Below, one piece after another: positions 16,901-25,477 of a DNA stretch of 64,000 nt. The position numbers and the translations under genes are program-made. The DNA comes from Chlorobiota bacterium. Lineage in GTDB: Bacteria; Bacteroidota; Ignavibacteria; OLB7. Within the stretch, counting starts at the first letter, position 1. Each line of letters starts with the position of its first letter. Under the pieces are notes generated by a model. That model searched no databases, had not been told where the DNA came from, and saw only the letters and a list, made by a program, of their open reading frames with translations. Where the stretch lies: contig JAEUSP010000067.1 of assembly GCA_016788565.1 (NCBI GenBank), forward strand, positions 1 to 64,000, written 5' to 3'.

Positions 16901-17638
16901 TTACGATCCCTGCCAGGGGAGTGTGATTTTATCCCGGAAATCTTTCAACTGCAACCAGCCAGTGGCCCCGGTTGCAGTTTTGATTTGGTACCAATCCTCC
17001 CCCTGCGTCCCCCCCGTTGGATTGGTTGGGATGCAACCCACAATCGTCACCTCAGTTTTTGGTTTCAGCTTTGCGGCTGGCTTTGCTTTCGGCTCGTGCG
17101 CCGATAGCAACGTCACCGGTTTTGTGGTTGTTCCGGCGGTGTTCAGTTGGTACAGCTCCTGCGGTAGCTCCTGCCAGTTCATGCTTTCTTCATCCAGCCG
17201 ATAGTTGCGGGCGATGCTCCAGAACCCCATCCATTGTTGCACCTGAACCACACCATCACCAACAAGCGATATGCTGCCGAACAGCGAGTTGGAGACAACC
17301 GGACCGCCACGGCCAAGCCGAACAACACGGTGGCCAACAACATCACTTGCTCCAGTTGTGGTGAGAAATAACTCCTGCTGGTGATCGCCAGCGTCAAGGT
17401 CCCGCACGGCAATTTCGATGTGGTAAATATCCTCCAGTGGAACCCCAATCGCCCGGCCATTGATGGTGATGGTGCAGCCATTCAGAACATCGTAGCCATC
17501 GGCAGTGGAAACCACGCGGATGGTGTCGGGTTTGGCATCGCCGTTCAGGTCGGCATACAGCAGTGTGTCGCTTGGGTTGGCCAGCAGTGGCGTGGCCGCC
17601 AGCAAGGCCAGGGCGAAGCAGGAACTGAGTTGTGCCAT
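16901..17638 (-). CDS. Exported protein with C-terminal SH3-like domain
   Basis: 245 aa with a signal peptide at 1-20. YADLNGDAKPDTIRVVS (28-44) is an FG-GAP/calcium-loop-like motif (DLNGD.kpD) also seen in metazoan integrin-like repeats. The middle is a beta-rich domain (TITINGRAIGVPLED...GHRVVRLGRGG). The end (EVTIVGCIPT...DWYQIKTATGATGWLQLKDF) fits a bacterial SH3 domain, often a cell-wall or ligand-binding module. Function unknown, probably periplasmic. It is convergent with the 16124-16837 gene and 36 bp downstream of the outer-membrane protein gene on the same strand, so the two may form a transcription unit. Confidence 0.78.
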   Translation of the reverse strand: MAQLSSCFALALLAATPLLANPSDTLLYADLNGDAKPDTIRVVSTADGYDVLNGCTITINGRAIGVPLEDIYHIEIAVRDLDAGDHQQELFLTTTGASDVVGHRVVRLGRGGPVVSNSLFGSISLVGDGVVQVQQWMGFWSIARNYRLDEESMNWQELPQELYQLNTAGTTTKPVTLLSAHEPKAKPAAKLKPKTEVTIVGCIPTNPTGGTQGEDWYQIKTATGATGWLQLKDFRDKITLPWQGS

Positions 17639-17674
17639 AGGTCTCTTGGGTACGGAAGAAAAACGTCAGGTTGG

Positions 17675-18358
17675 TTACTTGCCAAGCCGGAACAACGCGC
17701 CGGCAACAATGCGAAGATCGCGCGAGGAATTGGTGCTGCTGCTTCCCCGTTCCACGGTGATGTCGGTTAGCCCAAAGCAGTAGCGAATATCGCCGGTGAT
17801 CGTTGCCCCGTTGGTTATTTGATAACCAACCCCCACGCCAACGTCAACCGCAATATCAATGGTGCTGGTTTGCGCCCCGGCTTCAATTGTCACGGTGCTG
17901 TCGGCGTACTGTTTTACCGATGCCGCCGACAGCAACACTCCCGGATTAATTCCTGCCACCGCAAACACCATCAGTGGCCGCACCCGGTAGCTGGCGTTCA
18001 GCATCAGCGGGAACTCAAGATAGTTGAACTTGGCCGTTACCAGCGCGCCCGCGGCCCCTTCAATCACCACCCCTTTCTGGGCATACTGCGGCTGGAACAC
18101 CACGCTGAAGGTGCTGTCGAGCGGGGCCTGGATGTGGCCGCCAACCACCAAGCCGTGGCGCACCCCAGTGAAAAACGGAGGGGTGAACTCCTGGTTTGCA
18201 ATGTTGATGCCGCCACGCACCCCAACCATCACCTGCGATTGCGCCACCTGCGATTGCGCGATCCAAGCACCAACCAGCAACAATCCAACCAAGCCACACC
18301 GCACCAGCAACCACCGCCGGAAAATTTTTCTGCCACCCTGCGATTCCTTGTCAGGCAT
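17675..18358 (-). CDS. Outer-membrane beta-barrel protein (PorT/OMP_b-brl family)
   Basis: About 227 aa from MPDKESQGGRK; the ORF extends to 18445, but those residues are Pro/Gln-rich and look non-coding. A basic stretch plus WLLVRCGLVGLLLVGAWIAQ is the signal peptide. The mature part begins VMVGVRGGINIANQEFT and continues as alternating amphipathic strands (VVFQPQYAQKGVVIEG, FNYLEFPLMLNASYRV, GVGVGYQIT), ending in an aromatic-poor LFRLGK. This matches small PorT-like porins of Bacteroidota. A 15-bp in-gene duplication gives QSQVAQSQV near the cleavage site. The role is unknown. Confidence 0.8.
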   Translation of the reverse strand: MPDKESQGGRKIFRRWLLVRCGLVGLLLVGAWIAQSQVAQSQVMVGVRGGINIANQEFTPPFFTGVRHGLVVGGHIQAPLDSTFSVVFQPQYAQKGVVIEGAAGALVTAKFNYLEFPLMLNASYRVRPLMVFAVAGINPGVLLSAASVKQYADSTVTIEAGAQTSTIDIAVDVGVGVGYQITNGATITGDIRYCFGLTDITVERGSSSTNSSRDLRIVAGALFRLGK

Positions 18359-18581
18359 TGCCGCAACCATTGCCGACCGCTGCGCAATGCTGTCCGGCTG
18401 CGGTTGCTGCGGTGGCGGCAAACAGGGGGGGGAAAGGGCTGGCATGATGCTTGATAATCAGGTAGGCAAGTTCAACAACAACGCGGCGCAACGCCACACG
18501 GCATCACTCTCCACACACACACGGATGCCGCCAAGCGATTCCCGCTTGCAGAAACGAAGTATCCACAAACCAAATAGTAGC

Positions 18582-18588
18582 AAAGGAG
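18582..18588 (+). promoter_or_regulatory. Strong Shine-Dalgarno for hsp20
   Basis: AAAGGAG sits 9 nt before the ATG at 18598. A clear SD is notable here because most starts in the window lack one, so it fixes this start and suggests high expression. Confidence 0.75.
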
Positions 18589-18597
18589 CTAAACGAA

Positions 18598-19086
18598 ATG
18601 AACACGCACACGCGCCTCCATCCATTCCAGAACTTAACCAGCAACGACATCCAACGGGAAATCAACCGTTTCTTCGACAACTTCCTAACGCCTTCCAAAA
18701 CGGAGGCAACCCGCGCAAACCAGCCACGCGAAAAAGTCTGGAAGCCGGTGATTGATGTCCGCGAAAACAGCACAAACTACATGATTGATGTGGAGCTTCC
18801 AGGACTGAAAAAGGAGGAAGTCACCTTGAGCTTCCACGACAACACCTTGACGATTTCGGGGGAACGGAAGCAGACCCACGAAGAGAAAGCACCAGAAGCG
18901 GAAGGGGAGAAAAAGCAATGGAGCTACCACCGCACCGAACGCTTCTACGGGAAATTCCAGCGGGCATTCAGCTTCCCATCGGAGGTTGATTCCGACAACA
19001 TCACGGCGGCATTCCAGGATGGCATTCTGAACATCCAAATTCCAAAAGCTGAGGCCGCCCGCCCACGCCAGATTGTGATCAACTAA
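18598..19086 (+). CDS. Small heat-shock protein, Hsp20 family
   Basis: 162 aa. FQNLTSNDIQREINRFFDNFL is the typical N-terminal arm, followed by an alpha-crystallin domain from WKPVIDVRENSTNYMIDVELPG to the final IPKAEAARPRQIVIN (the I-P-K motif precedes the C-terminal tail). The core GLKKEEV...DNTLTISGER...RTERFYGKFQRAFSFP is diagnostic of bacterial Hsp20. It acts as an ATP-independent holdase for unfolding proteins in the cytosol. It stands alone, with a strong SD upstream and three hairpins downstream. Confidence 0.95.
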   Translation: MNTHTRLHPFQNLTSNDIQREINRFFDNFLTPSKTEATRANQPREKVWKPVIDVRENSTNYMIDVELPGLKKEEVTLSFHDNTLTISGERKQTHEEKAPEAEGEKKQWSYHRTERFYGKFQRAFSFPSEVDSDNITAAFQDGILNIQIPKAEAARPRQIVIN

Positions 19087-19117
19087 GAGAGGGACTTCAC
19101 CCCCATCACCACCCAAT

Positions 19118-19190
19118 CTCCAGAATCATTTCTGGAGCAACCAACAGAGATAGAGAGCACCAGCCACAATCTCCAGAATCATTTCTGGAG
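19118..19190 (+). repeat. Duplicated hairpin downstream of hsp20
   Basis: The hairpin CTCCAGAA-TCAT-TTCTGGAG occurs at 19118-19137 and again at 19171-19190. The flanking bases are also repeated (period 53 bp, with CAACAGAG / TAACAGAG following each). This is a tandem duplication of a stem-loop in the 3' region of the hsp20 transcript. Confidence 0.8.
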
Positions 19191-19213
19191 CAGCTAACAG
19201 AGCGAGAGCACCG

Positions 19214-19257
19214 AACAGGCTCGGTATCCAACGTGATGCCGAGCCTTGTTGTTTTGA
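19214..19257. terminator. Bidirectional terminator between convergent genes
   Basis: The inverted repeat AACAGGCTCGG / CCGAGCCTTGTT is followed by GTTTTG on the plus strand. It lies between the ends of hsp20 (plus) and the DUF4397 lipoprotein (minus), so it can serve both. Confidence 0.7.
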
Positions 19258-19293
19258 TGAATCAGACTCACCCTCCGCCGAGGGGGTGGTTGC

Positions 19294-21213
19294 TCACTCC
19301 TGCATCCAAAGAGTGCGGTACTGCAAGGTGTCGCTGGCGGAAGCCGTCCGTTTTGGCCCCACCACCAGCAAGTAGCGGCGGCCCGCCGAAAGCTCAACTC
19401 CATCAATCCGCGCAAGCACCGTTTGCTGGCCCGGGCGCGAGATGATAAAGGAGTATTTCCGTTCCTCACGTTGGATGGTGTCGCTCGGTGTACCGAAATC
19501 ACTGCTGCGAAGCAAGTCGGCACTGATACTGCTTTCGCGAAGCTCCAGCGTGGTTTCCGCCGGCACGGCATTCACAAACCGGACGGCGGCTTGGCCAATG
19601 GTGATAGCATCGGAGCGTTGCGGAAACACGATCAGTTGCGGGGCGGCGGTTGTGCCGGTTGCGCCAAGAACGTAATCGGCGGCTGCGCCATCCACCGTTT
19701 GCGTGGCCGCTCCGTTCAACGTGGCTTGGAACTGCGCCGCAGGAATCGCCGAGTAGCGAACGTAGCTGTAGCCAATCGGCGATGGAGTAAGCTGGCCAAT
19801 CGTGATCGAGGCGTTGCCGTCCGGGATCATGCTGAAGAGCACTGCCGAACGTCCAATGCTTCCCAGCGGCTGCAATCCGCCGCCAGCATTCCCATCTTCC
19901 CGCAACACCCGCAACGACGCAACGCCATTTGTGCTCACCACAAAAATTGTCCAGACTCCCTCCCCTAAATTCTGCACGCCACTTTCCACAAACCGCCCGG
20001 AAGCATCATCGCTCAGCAGCAACGGATAATCGCCAGCGGGAAGATCAACGGTTGGGCTAAGCTCCCCGGGAAGCTGCGCCCCGAACGGGCGGGTGTTTGC
20101 CGAATCTCCGCGTGGCGACCCGCTTCCGATCACCACAGCGTAGCGGCCATCGTTGGAAACATTCACCACACGAACACGGGCCTTGCCGGAAGGAGCTTGT
20201 GTGGCGGCGCGCTCCAGCACCAGTGCGCGGGTGGTGCCAAGCGTGTTGTACAGCACCGCAAACGAGCGACCTCCAACACTGAGCCGGATTCCAACCGCAA
20301 GCGACTGCCCGGAAGAAGTGGCCAGGTCCAGACTATCGCCCGACGGTGATTGGCACGCATCCACGTTCGATTCGGCCGATACGCCGAAGGTGGGAATCCC
20401 GGTGGCAATCACCGCTCCCGAGCCTTTCATGGAAGCCGACACGGTTGCGTTTCCATCAATCGCGTTAATCAATGCCACGGCTGACTGAGTTCGGGTTTCT
20501 GGTGGGGCGGTTGGAATTGGGCCGGCAAACCCGGTGGCCGCATCAACGCTGAACAATTCGATTGCTCCGTTGCGGCGCGCGGCAACCAAGTAGGTGGTGG
20601 AGCCAATCGGCAATGCCAGCCGGGCGGTTGCAATCGGGGCGGGAACGCCGGCGGTGAACAGATAAAGCGAAGCCTCACTCTGCGGAAGATCAACCGCCGT
20701 GCTGATGCCAAACCCCGTTCCGCCAATGACGGTATCGCCGCTTTGGCAGCCGCGCCGCAGGTACAGCGTGGAATCGGGGACCGTGTTGATGAAGATGACG
20801 CGAGCACGCCCCGCCGCCGTCAAATCCAAACGATCTTGGTCGGAAGTTTGCAGCTGCTTGAACTGCGGCAGCGAATCGCGCCCATAGACAAGGAAGGTGA
20901 CGTTGGCCCCCAGCGGAAGCTGCTGGTTGGCGATGGTATCGGCACGCGCAGCGCGCCCAATCACAAAAAACGTCCGCTCCTGGATCAGCACCGGGCTGAA
21001 CGCAGTGGCGGTAAACGGGGCAAGCCCCGGCGCAACAATTCCGCCGCCGATGCGGAAATCAATCGTTTGCCCGCCAAGCAGGTTAAGGGTGCGAACTTGG
21101 GTGCTATCTGGCGGCGGCGGGTTCAGCAGGTTCGGGTCCTCCGAGCTATCACAGGCGGAAATGCCAACCGCCGCAAGCAGCAACAGCGCGATCAATCGGG
21201 AGAGTGTGGTCAT
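19294..21213 (-). CDS. DUF4397-repeat lipoprotein
   Basis: 639 aa from MTTLSRLIALLLLAAVG; lipobox ISAC puts the acylated Cys at 21 (a start 7 codons earlier, at 21234, is possible). After a Pro-rich linker (NPPPPDS), at least three segments begin with DUF4397-type strands: ARVIFINTVPDSTLYLR, ARVRVVNVSNDGRYAVVIG and AAVRFVNAVPAETTLELRE. These domains are usually found in secreted or lipid-anchored surface proteins of unknown function. The C-terminus (RIDGVELSAGRRYLLVVG) completes a repeat. Likely in the outer membrane. Confidence 0.82.
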   Translation of the reverse strand: MTTLSRLIALLLLAAVGISACDSSEDPNLLNPPPPDSTQVRTLNLLGGQTIDFRIGGGIVAPGLAPFTATAFSPVLIQERTFFVIGRAARADTIANQQLPLGANVTFLVYGRDSLPQFKQLQTSDQDRLDLTAAGRARVIFINTVPDSTLYLRRGCQSGDTVIGGTGFGISTAVDLPQSEASLYLFTAGVPAPIATARLALPIGSTTYLVAARRNGAIELFSVDAATGFAGPIPTAPPETRTQSAVALINAIDGNATVSASMKGSGAVIATGIPTFGVSAESNVDACQSPSGDSLDLATSSGQSLAVGIRLSVGGRSFAVLYNTLGTTRALVLERAATQAPSGKARVRVVNVSNDGRYAVVIGSGSPRGDSANTRPFGAQLPGELSPTVDLPAGDYPLLLSDDASGRFVESGVQNLGEGVWTIFVVSTNGVASLRVLREDGNAGGGLQPLGSIGRSAVLFSMIPDGNASITIGQLTPSPIGYSYVRYSAIPAAQFQATLNGAATQTVDGAAADYVLGATGTTAAPQLIVFPQRSDAITIGQAAVRFVNAVPAETTLELRESSISADLLRSSDFGTPSDTIQREERKYSFIISRPGQQTVLARIDGVELSAGRRYLLVVGPKRTASASDTLQYRTLWMQE

Positions 21214-21408
21214 GAATTCTTGGTTGTGCAACATTTGCGGTGCGCAACCTACGCCACGCGCCGCACCGAAGCAACCGCCAAATTCATGCAGGGTGAAAAA
21301 GGGGGCGGGTGAGCAACCATTGTTCCCCGTTGTTGCCGGTAGTCCCCAATCAATGCTAAGTTGCGGCAGGCTGCATTGGCAAGGCCGCTGTCCACTGAAC
21401 AGAATTGG

Positions 21409-21557
21409 TTCATCTCAAGGTAGCCTGCGAAGGATGGGAACGGTAACCGGGGCATCGGCGGCTTCTATGTTCGGTGGCTCCGCTCATACTTCGACGGAGC
21501 TCAGCATGAGCGGGGACGCTGTTCGGTAGCTCACAAATCATACTGCGCACGCGACCT
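21409..21557 (+). repeat. Palindromic intergenic element, full-length copy
   Basis: The gap 21214-21644 has no gene. The core (21469-21533) is TTCGGTGGCTCCGCTCAT, CTTCGACGGAGCTCAGC, ATGAGCGGGGACG, then GTTCGG. Perfect 8-bp arms CCGCTCAT / ATGAGCGG flank a loop containing CTTCGAC. Flanking sequence (TCATCTCAAG, TGCGAAGATGG-like on the left; ATCATACT on the right) is shared with 33131-33270, so the whole element is about 150 bp. Confidence 0.85.
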
Positions 21558-21609
21558 GCAGATGAGCCAAAGCCCCCCTACTCGTCAGCCAACTTCCAAC
21601 ACCCCCCCA

Positions 21610-21644
21610 ACCACTGACCACTGACCACTGACCACTGACCACCA
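21610..21644 (+). repeat. CCACTGA heptamer array ending at a start codon
   Basis: Four CCACTGA units then CCACCAA. The next base begins the ATG of the DUF255 gene, so the array forms the immediate translation-initiation region. Confidence 0.9.
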
Positions 21645-23714
21645 ATGCCCAACCGACTACTTCACGAACGCTCCCCCTACTTACAACAGCACGCCCACAA
21701 CCCGGTGGATTGGTATCCCTGGGGCGAAGAAGCCTTTGCACGGGCGCGAACCGAGGATAAGCCGATTTTCCTTTCTATCGGCTACTCCACCTGCCACTGG
21801 TGCCACGTGATGGAGCGGGAATCGTTCGAGGATGAAGCGACCGCAGCGGTGATGAACGAACTGTTTATCAACATCAAAGTTGATCGCGAGGAACGGCCCG
21901 ATGTGGATCATATCTACATGACCGCGCTCCACTCCATTTCCGGGTCCGGCGGGTGGCCGCTATCGGTGTGGCTTACGCCGGAACTGCTGCCGTTCTACGC
22001 CGGAACCTACTTCCCCCCGCGCCCAGCCTACGGCCGCCCCAGCTTCCGCGACGCGCTGCGGGCACTGAGCAATGCCTGGCAAAACCAGCGAGAAAAGGTG
22101 CTTGGTTCGGCGGCGGCAATCATCGAAGCGGTGGAAAAAATCTCCATGATTCAGGCCGATGCCGGCGTGGCCCCGCTGCTTCCGATTGCCGAGCGTTGCT
22201 TCGGGCAGCTTCAACGGAGCTACGACCCGCGCCACGGTGGATTTAGCACTCGCCCAAAATTTCCGCAGCCAAGCATCGTGCAATTTTTGCTTCGCTACTG
22301 CCACCAACTTGGCCAATCCGATGCAACTGCCGAACCTGCCCAAGCCGCGCTAACGATGGCGCACCACACCGTTGCGGCGATGTCGGCGGGGGGAATGTAC
22401 GACCAGCTTGGCGGCGGCTTTGCGCGCTACTCGGTGGATGAGGAATGGCGCGTCCCGCATTTCGAGAAAATGCTCTCCGACCAGGGGCAGCTGCTCTCCC
22501 TGCTGGCCGATACCTACCGGCTGACCCGTGACCCCGCAATCGAACGGGTGGCGCGCCAAACGGTGGAGTATCTGGAGCGAGATATGACCGCCCCAAACGG
22601 AGCTTTCTACTCCGCCGAAGATGCCGACAGCGAAGGGATCGAAGGGAAGTTCTACCTCTGGACGATGGAGGAACTGCGGGCCGCATTGCCGGGGGCTGAG
22701 TTTGCCGCAGCCGTGAAGTTTTACGGGATCACGGAAGAAGGGAACGCAGGCGAGCCGGGGGAAAACGTGCTGCACACCAGCGCAACCCTTGCCGAGGTTG
22801 CCGAAACAGTGGGAAGCACCGTTGCCGAAGCGGAAGAATTGCTGGCATCGGCGCGGAGGCGGTTACTCCAACTGCGGCAAGGGCGGGTGCGACCACACCG
22901 CGATGAAAAAATCTTGACGGCATGGAACGGGCTGGTGATTGGCGGGCTTGCCAACGCAGCGGCCGCTTTTTCCCAGCCACAATATGCCGCGATTGCCGCA
23001 CGCGCTGCCGAAACGATTCTGGAAGTGATGATGGTTGAAGGAAGGCTGATGCGCCGTTGGAAAGATGGCGAAGCCAAATTCCCCGGATACTTGGACGATT
23101 ATGCTGCGCTTGCCGCCGGGCTGCTGGAACTGTACAACGCAACCGCCAACCCACGCTGGTTGCGCCATGCCGAACAGCTTACCCGCGCCGCCGACCAGCT
23201 GTTCTACGATGACCAGAACGGCGGATACTTCATGGCCGCCAGCGATGATCCCAACATCCTTGTTCGCGCAAAAGTGGATCACGACGGAGCCGAGCCGGCG
23301 GGGAACAGCTTGATGGCGATGAACCTTCTGCGGCTTGGGCGGCTGCTGGGGGATGCGCACTTTCTGGAGCGTGCCGAACAGACTATCCACCTATTCCTGA
23401 ACCGCGTTGCCGATGTACCGATGGTGATGCCGCTGATGGCCGCCGTGGGGTTGGAGCTTGCCACGCCGCCGCGCCAAGCCGTTGTGGTTGCCGGAAGCGA
23501 CCAGCAAGAAACGGAGCGGTTGTTGGAGCAAGTTCGCGCCGCATATCTTCCCGGCACTCAGTTGCTGTTTATTCCCGAAAGTGGAGTTGATTCCTGGCTG
23601 GCTCAGGGCGTTCCAACCCTTTCGGAAATGAAGCCGTTGGAGGGGCACGCGGCGGTGTATCTCTGCGAAAATTTTGTGTGCCACGCCCCCGTGCGCCAGT
23701 TTATCCCCCATTGA
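21645..23714 (+). CDS. Thioredoxin-like DUF255 protein (YyaL/SSP411 type)
   Basis: 689 aa. It starts [20 protein letters not shown], the family's conserved start, then WYPWGEEAF and the Cys pair [16 protein letters not shown] (thioredoxin-like Cys-X2-Cys near residue 50). FYAGTYFPP and GGFS...KFPQPS are also family hallmarks. Residues from ~170 form an (alpha/alpha)-barrel like N-acylglucosamine 2-epimerase ([26 protein letters not shown]). The function is undefined, possibly redox or sugar related. The length is normal for the family. No SD is visible; heptamer repeats occupy that position. Confidence 0.92.
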   Translation: MPNRLLHERSPYLQQHAHNPVDWYPWGEEAFARARTEDKPIFLSIGYSTCHWCHVMERESFEDEATAAVMNELFINIKVDREERPDVDHIYMTALHSISGSGGWPLSVWLTPELLPFYAGTYFPPRPAYGRPSFRDALRALSNAWQNQREKVLGSAAAIIEAVEKISMIQADAGVAPLLPIAERCFGQLQRSYDPRHGGFSTRPKFPQPSIVQFLLRYCHQLGQSDATAEPAQAALTMAHHTVAAMSAGGMYDQLGGGFARYSVDEEWRVPHFEKMLSDQGQLLSLLADTYRLTRDPAIERVARQTVEYLERDMTAPNGAFYSAEDADSEGIEGKFYLWTMEELRAALPGAEFAAAVKFYGITEEGNAGEPGENVLHTSATLAEVAETVGSTVAEAEELLASARRRLLQLRQGRVRPHRDEKILTAWNGLVIGGLANAAAAFSQPQYAAIAARAAETILEVMMVEGRLMRRWKDGEAKFPGYLDDYAALAAGLLELYNATANPRWLRHAEQLTRAADQLFYDDQNGGYFMAASDDPNILVRAKVDHDGAEPAGNSLMAMNLLRLGRLLGDAHFLERAEQTIHLFLNRVADVPMVMPLMAAVGLELATPPRQAVVVAGSDQQETERLLEQVRAAYLPGTQLLFIPESGVDSWLAQGVPTLSEMKPLEGHAAVYLCENFVCHAPVRQFIPH

Positions 23715-23751
23715 ACTTGGCTTGCGAAAACATCTGCAGAGGGAAAAAAAA

Positions 23752-23800
23752 CAAGAACAGGCTTGCAGTGGGTTAAACGCTGCAAGCCTGTTCTGTTGTT
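23752..23800. terminator. Bidirectional terminator
   Basis: A perfect 14-bp stem (GAACAGGCTTGCAG / CTGCAAGCCTGTTC) lies between the convergent genes at 21645 and 23851. The minus strand continues into a long T-run (from the A8 at about 23745-23752); the plus strand gives TGTTGTTTG. Confidence 0.85.
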
Positions 23801-23850
23801 TGCGTGCTTGGGGGGAATCTGTCCCGCCCCGTTTGGCCCAAATGCGTGCG

Positions 23851-25311
23851 CTACTGGATCACCCGCATCTCCACGCGGCGGTTGGTTCGGCGGGCTTCGT
23901 CGCTGGTTCCGGCCACTAACGGTTTCCGTTTGCCGAAGCCTTTGGTTTCCATGCGTGCTCCCGCAATCCCTGCATCCAGCAGATACTGCCGCACCGCAGC
24001 GGCGCGGCGTTGCGATAGCGCGTCGTTGTAATCGTCGGTTCCCTGGTCGTCGGTGTGTCCTTCCAGCGAGATACGCATATCTGGATTCTCCCGCATGAAC
24101 TCCGCCAACCGCTCCAACTCGGAAACCGACTCCGGAAGCAGATCGCTTTTGTCATAATCGAACAGCACCATCAAGCGAACCATCCCCCCTGCAATCGGGC
24201 TAAGGGTGATGTTCTTCTCAATATCCTGGCTTAGCCCGCTGGTCGGGACTTCGTACCGTTCGGTGTAGAACAGATATTTGTCACGTTCGGCAGTGATGGA
24301 GTATTCGTGCCCGGCCACCAGTGTGGCAAAGTATTCGCCGTTGATGTCGTCGCTGCGGAGCCGCGCCACTTGCTGGTTTGTTTTCAGGTCGGTGATGGTG
24401 ATGGTGCTTCCAAGCGGTGCTTTGGTGGTTGCGTCGCTTACCACACCATGCACGTTCACCACCGCTTCGGATGGGAATGGGTTTGGCGAAACAAGGTAGA
24501 TGTCAATCCCCCCCGCGCCGCCGCCACGGTTGCTGCTGAAAAAGGCGCGGTCGGCACTGCTCAGCGCGGTGTAGAAAAACTCATCGGCGGCTGAGTTAAT
24601 CGGCGAACCCATGTTCTTCAGCCCGCTGAAACCGCTGTTGCTGGCTTTTGCGGTGTACAGGTCAAATCCACCGCTTCCGCCGGAGCGGTTGCTGGCAAAG
24701 TAGAACGTCTTGTTGTCGGGGGCCACGCTTGGCGAGAGGTCGTCGTCGGGGGTGTTGATTGGGGAGCCAGCACTCATCGCGGCTCCCCATTTCCCATTCA
24801 CGTACCGGCTGATGTAGATATCCACTTTCCCGCTTCCCCCCGGGCGGTCGCTGGCAAAGTAGAGTGTGCGGCCATCGCTGCTAAGGGAGGGGTGGGAATC
24901 CCAGTAGGGTGAGTTAATCTCCGGCCCAAGATTCTGGATGTTCGTCCATTCCCCGTTGATTTTTTGGGCGGAGTACAGGTCAGTGCGCCCCTGTCCATCC
25001 ACCGGATTATCCAGCGAGCTGAAGATCATCAACTGGCCATCGGGGGTAAGGGTGACGGTTCCGTTTTCATCCCCTTCGCTTACCGTGGGAAGTTCCGCAA
25101 TGGCACCCCACCCGCTCGAGTTCCGCTCGGCAGTAAAAACCCGTTGGTTTCCGTTGATGCGTGAGGTGAGGTACATCACCCGCAGGTTCCCCGTGAAGGT
25201 GGAAGCGAAGTCGTCGCGCGTGGTGTTCATGTTCAGCGAGGTCACGGTTTGGCCACTGACCGAAGCTGTTGTAGCAATCGCCACCAGCAGTAAAAAAAGT
25301 TGGCGTAGCAT
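23851..25311 (-). CDS. PD40 propeller-CRD-OmpA outer-membrane protein (PorE-like)
   Basis: 486 aa with a signal peptide at 1-20. Residues ~40-285 hold PD40/WD40-like blades (SDGRTLYFASDRPGGSGKVDIY, KTFYFASNRSGGSGGFDLY, AFFSSNRGGGAGGIDIY). Residues ~290-365 form a carboxypeptidase-regulatory-like domain (VHGVVSDATTKAPLGSTITI). The C-terminal OmpA domain (VLFDYDKSDLLPES...SLEGHTDDQGTD...RRAAAVRQYLL...GFGKRKPL) binds peptidoglycan. The order propeller-CRD-OmpA is that of T9SS component PorE without its TPR part. It may anchor a secretion or envelope complex. A paralogue lies at 28400. Confidence 0.88.
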   Translation of the reverse strand: MLRQLFLLLVAIATTASVSGQTVTSLNMNTTRDDFASTFTGNLRVMYLTSRINGNQRVFTAERNSSGWGAIAELPTVSEGDENGTVTLTPDGQLMIFSSLDNPVDGQGRTDLYSAQKINGEWTNIQNLGPEINSPYWDSHPSLSSDGRTLYFASDRPGGSGKVDIYISRYVNGKWGAAMSAGSPINTPDDDLSPSVAPDNKTFYFASNRSGGSGGFDLYTAKASNSGFSGLKNMGSPINSAADEFFYTALSSADRAFFSSNRGGGAGGIDIYLVSPNPFPSEAVVNVHGVVSDATTKAPLGSTITITDLKTNQQVARLRSDDINGEYFATLVAGHEYSITAERDKYLFYTERYEVPTSGLSQDIEKNITLSPIAGGMVRLMVLFDYDKSDLLPESVSELERLAEFMRENPDMRISLEGHTDDQGTDDYNDALSQRRAAAVRQYLLDAGIAGARMETKGFGKRKPLVAGTSDEARRTNRRVEMRVIQ

Positions 25312-25316
25312 GGTTG

Positions 25317-25423
25317 GGAATCGGTTATCGGTTGTCGGGAGTCGGGAATCGGAAGCCGGTTGTCGGAAGTTGGGAGTCGGTTGTCGGTAATCAGGCTTCT
25401 GACTAATGACTAATGACTGTTGT
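25317..25423. repeat. Heptamer array (GTCGGGA/ATCGGTT then ACTAATG)
   Basis: About 14 contiguous heptamers: ATCGGTT, GTCGGGA, ATCGGAA, GCCGGTT, GTCGGAA, GTTGGGA and so on, passing into ACTAATG twice. It sits just upstream of the PD40-OmpA gene start and downstream of the BNR gene. Confidence 0.85.
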
Positions 25424-25477
25424 CGGGAGGGATCGGTGCTAACACTCCATCACCTCTTGCTTTGTTTCCTACTCCCT

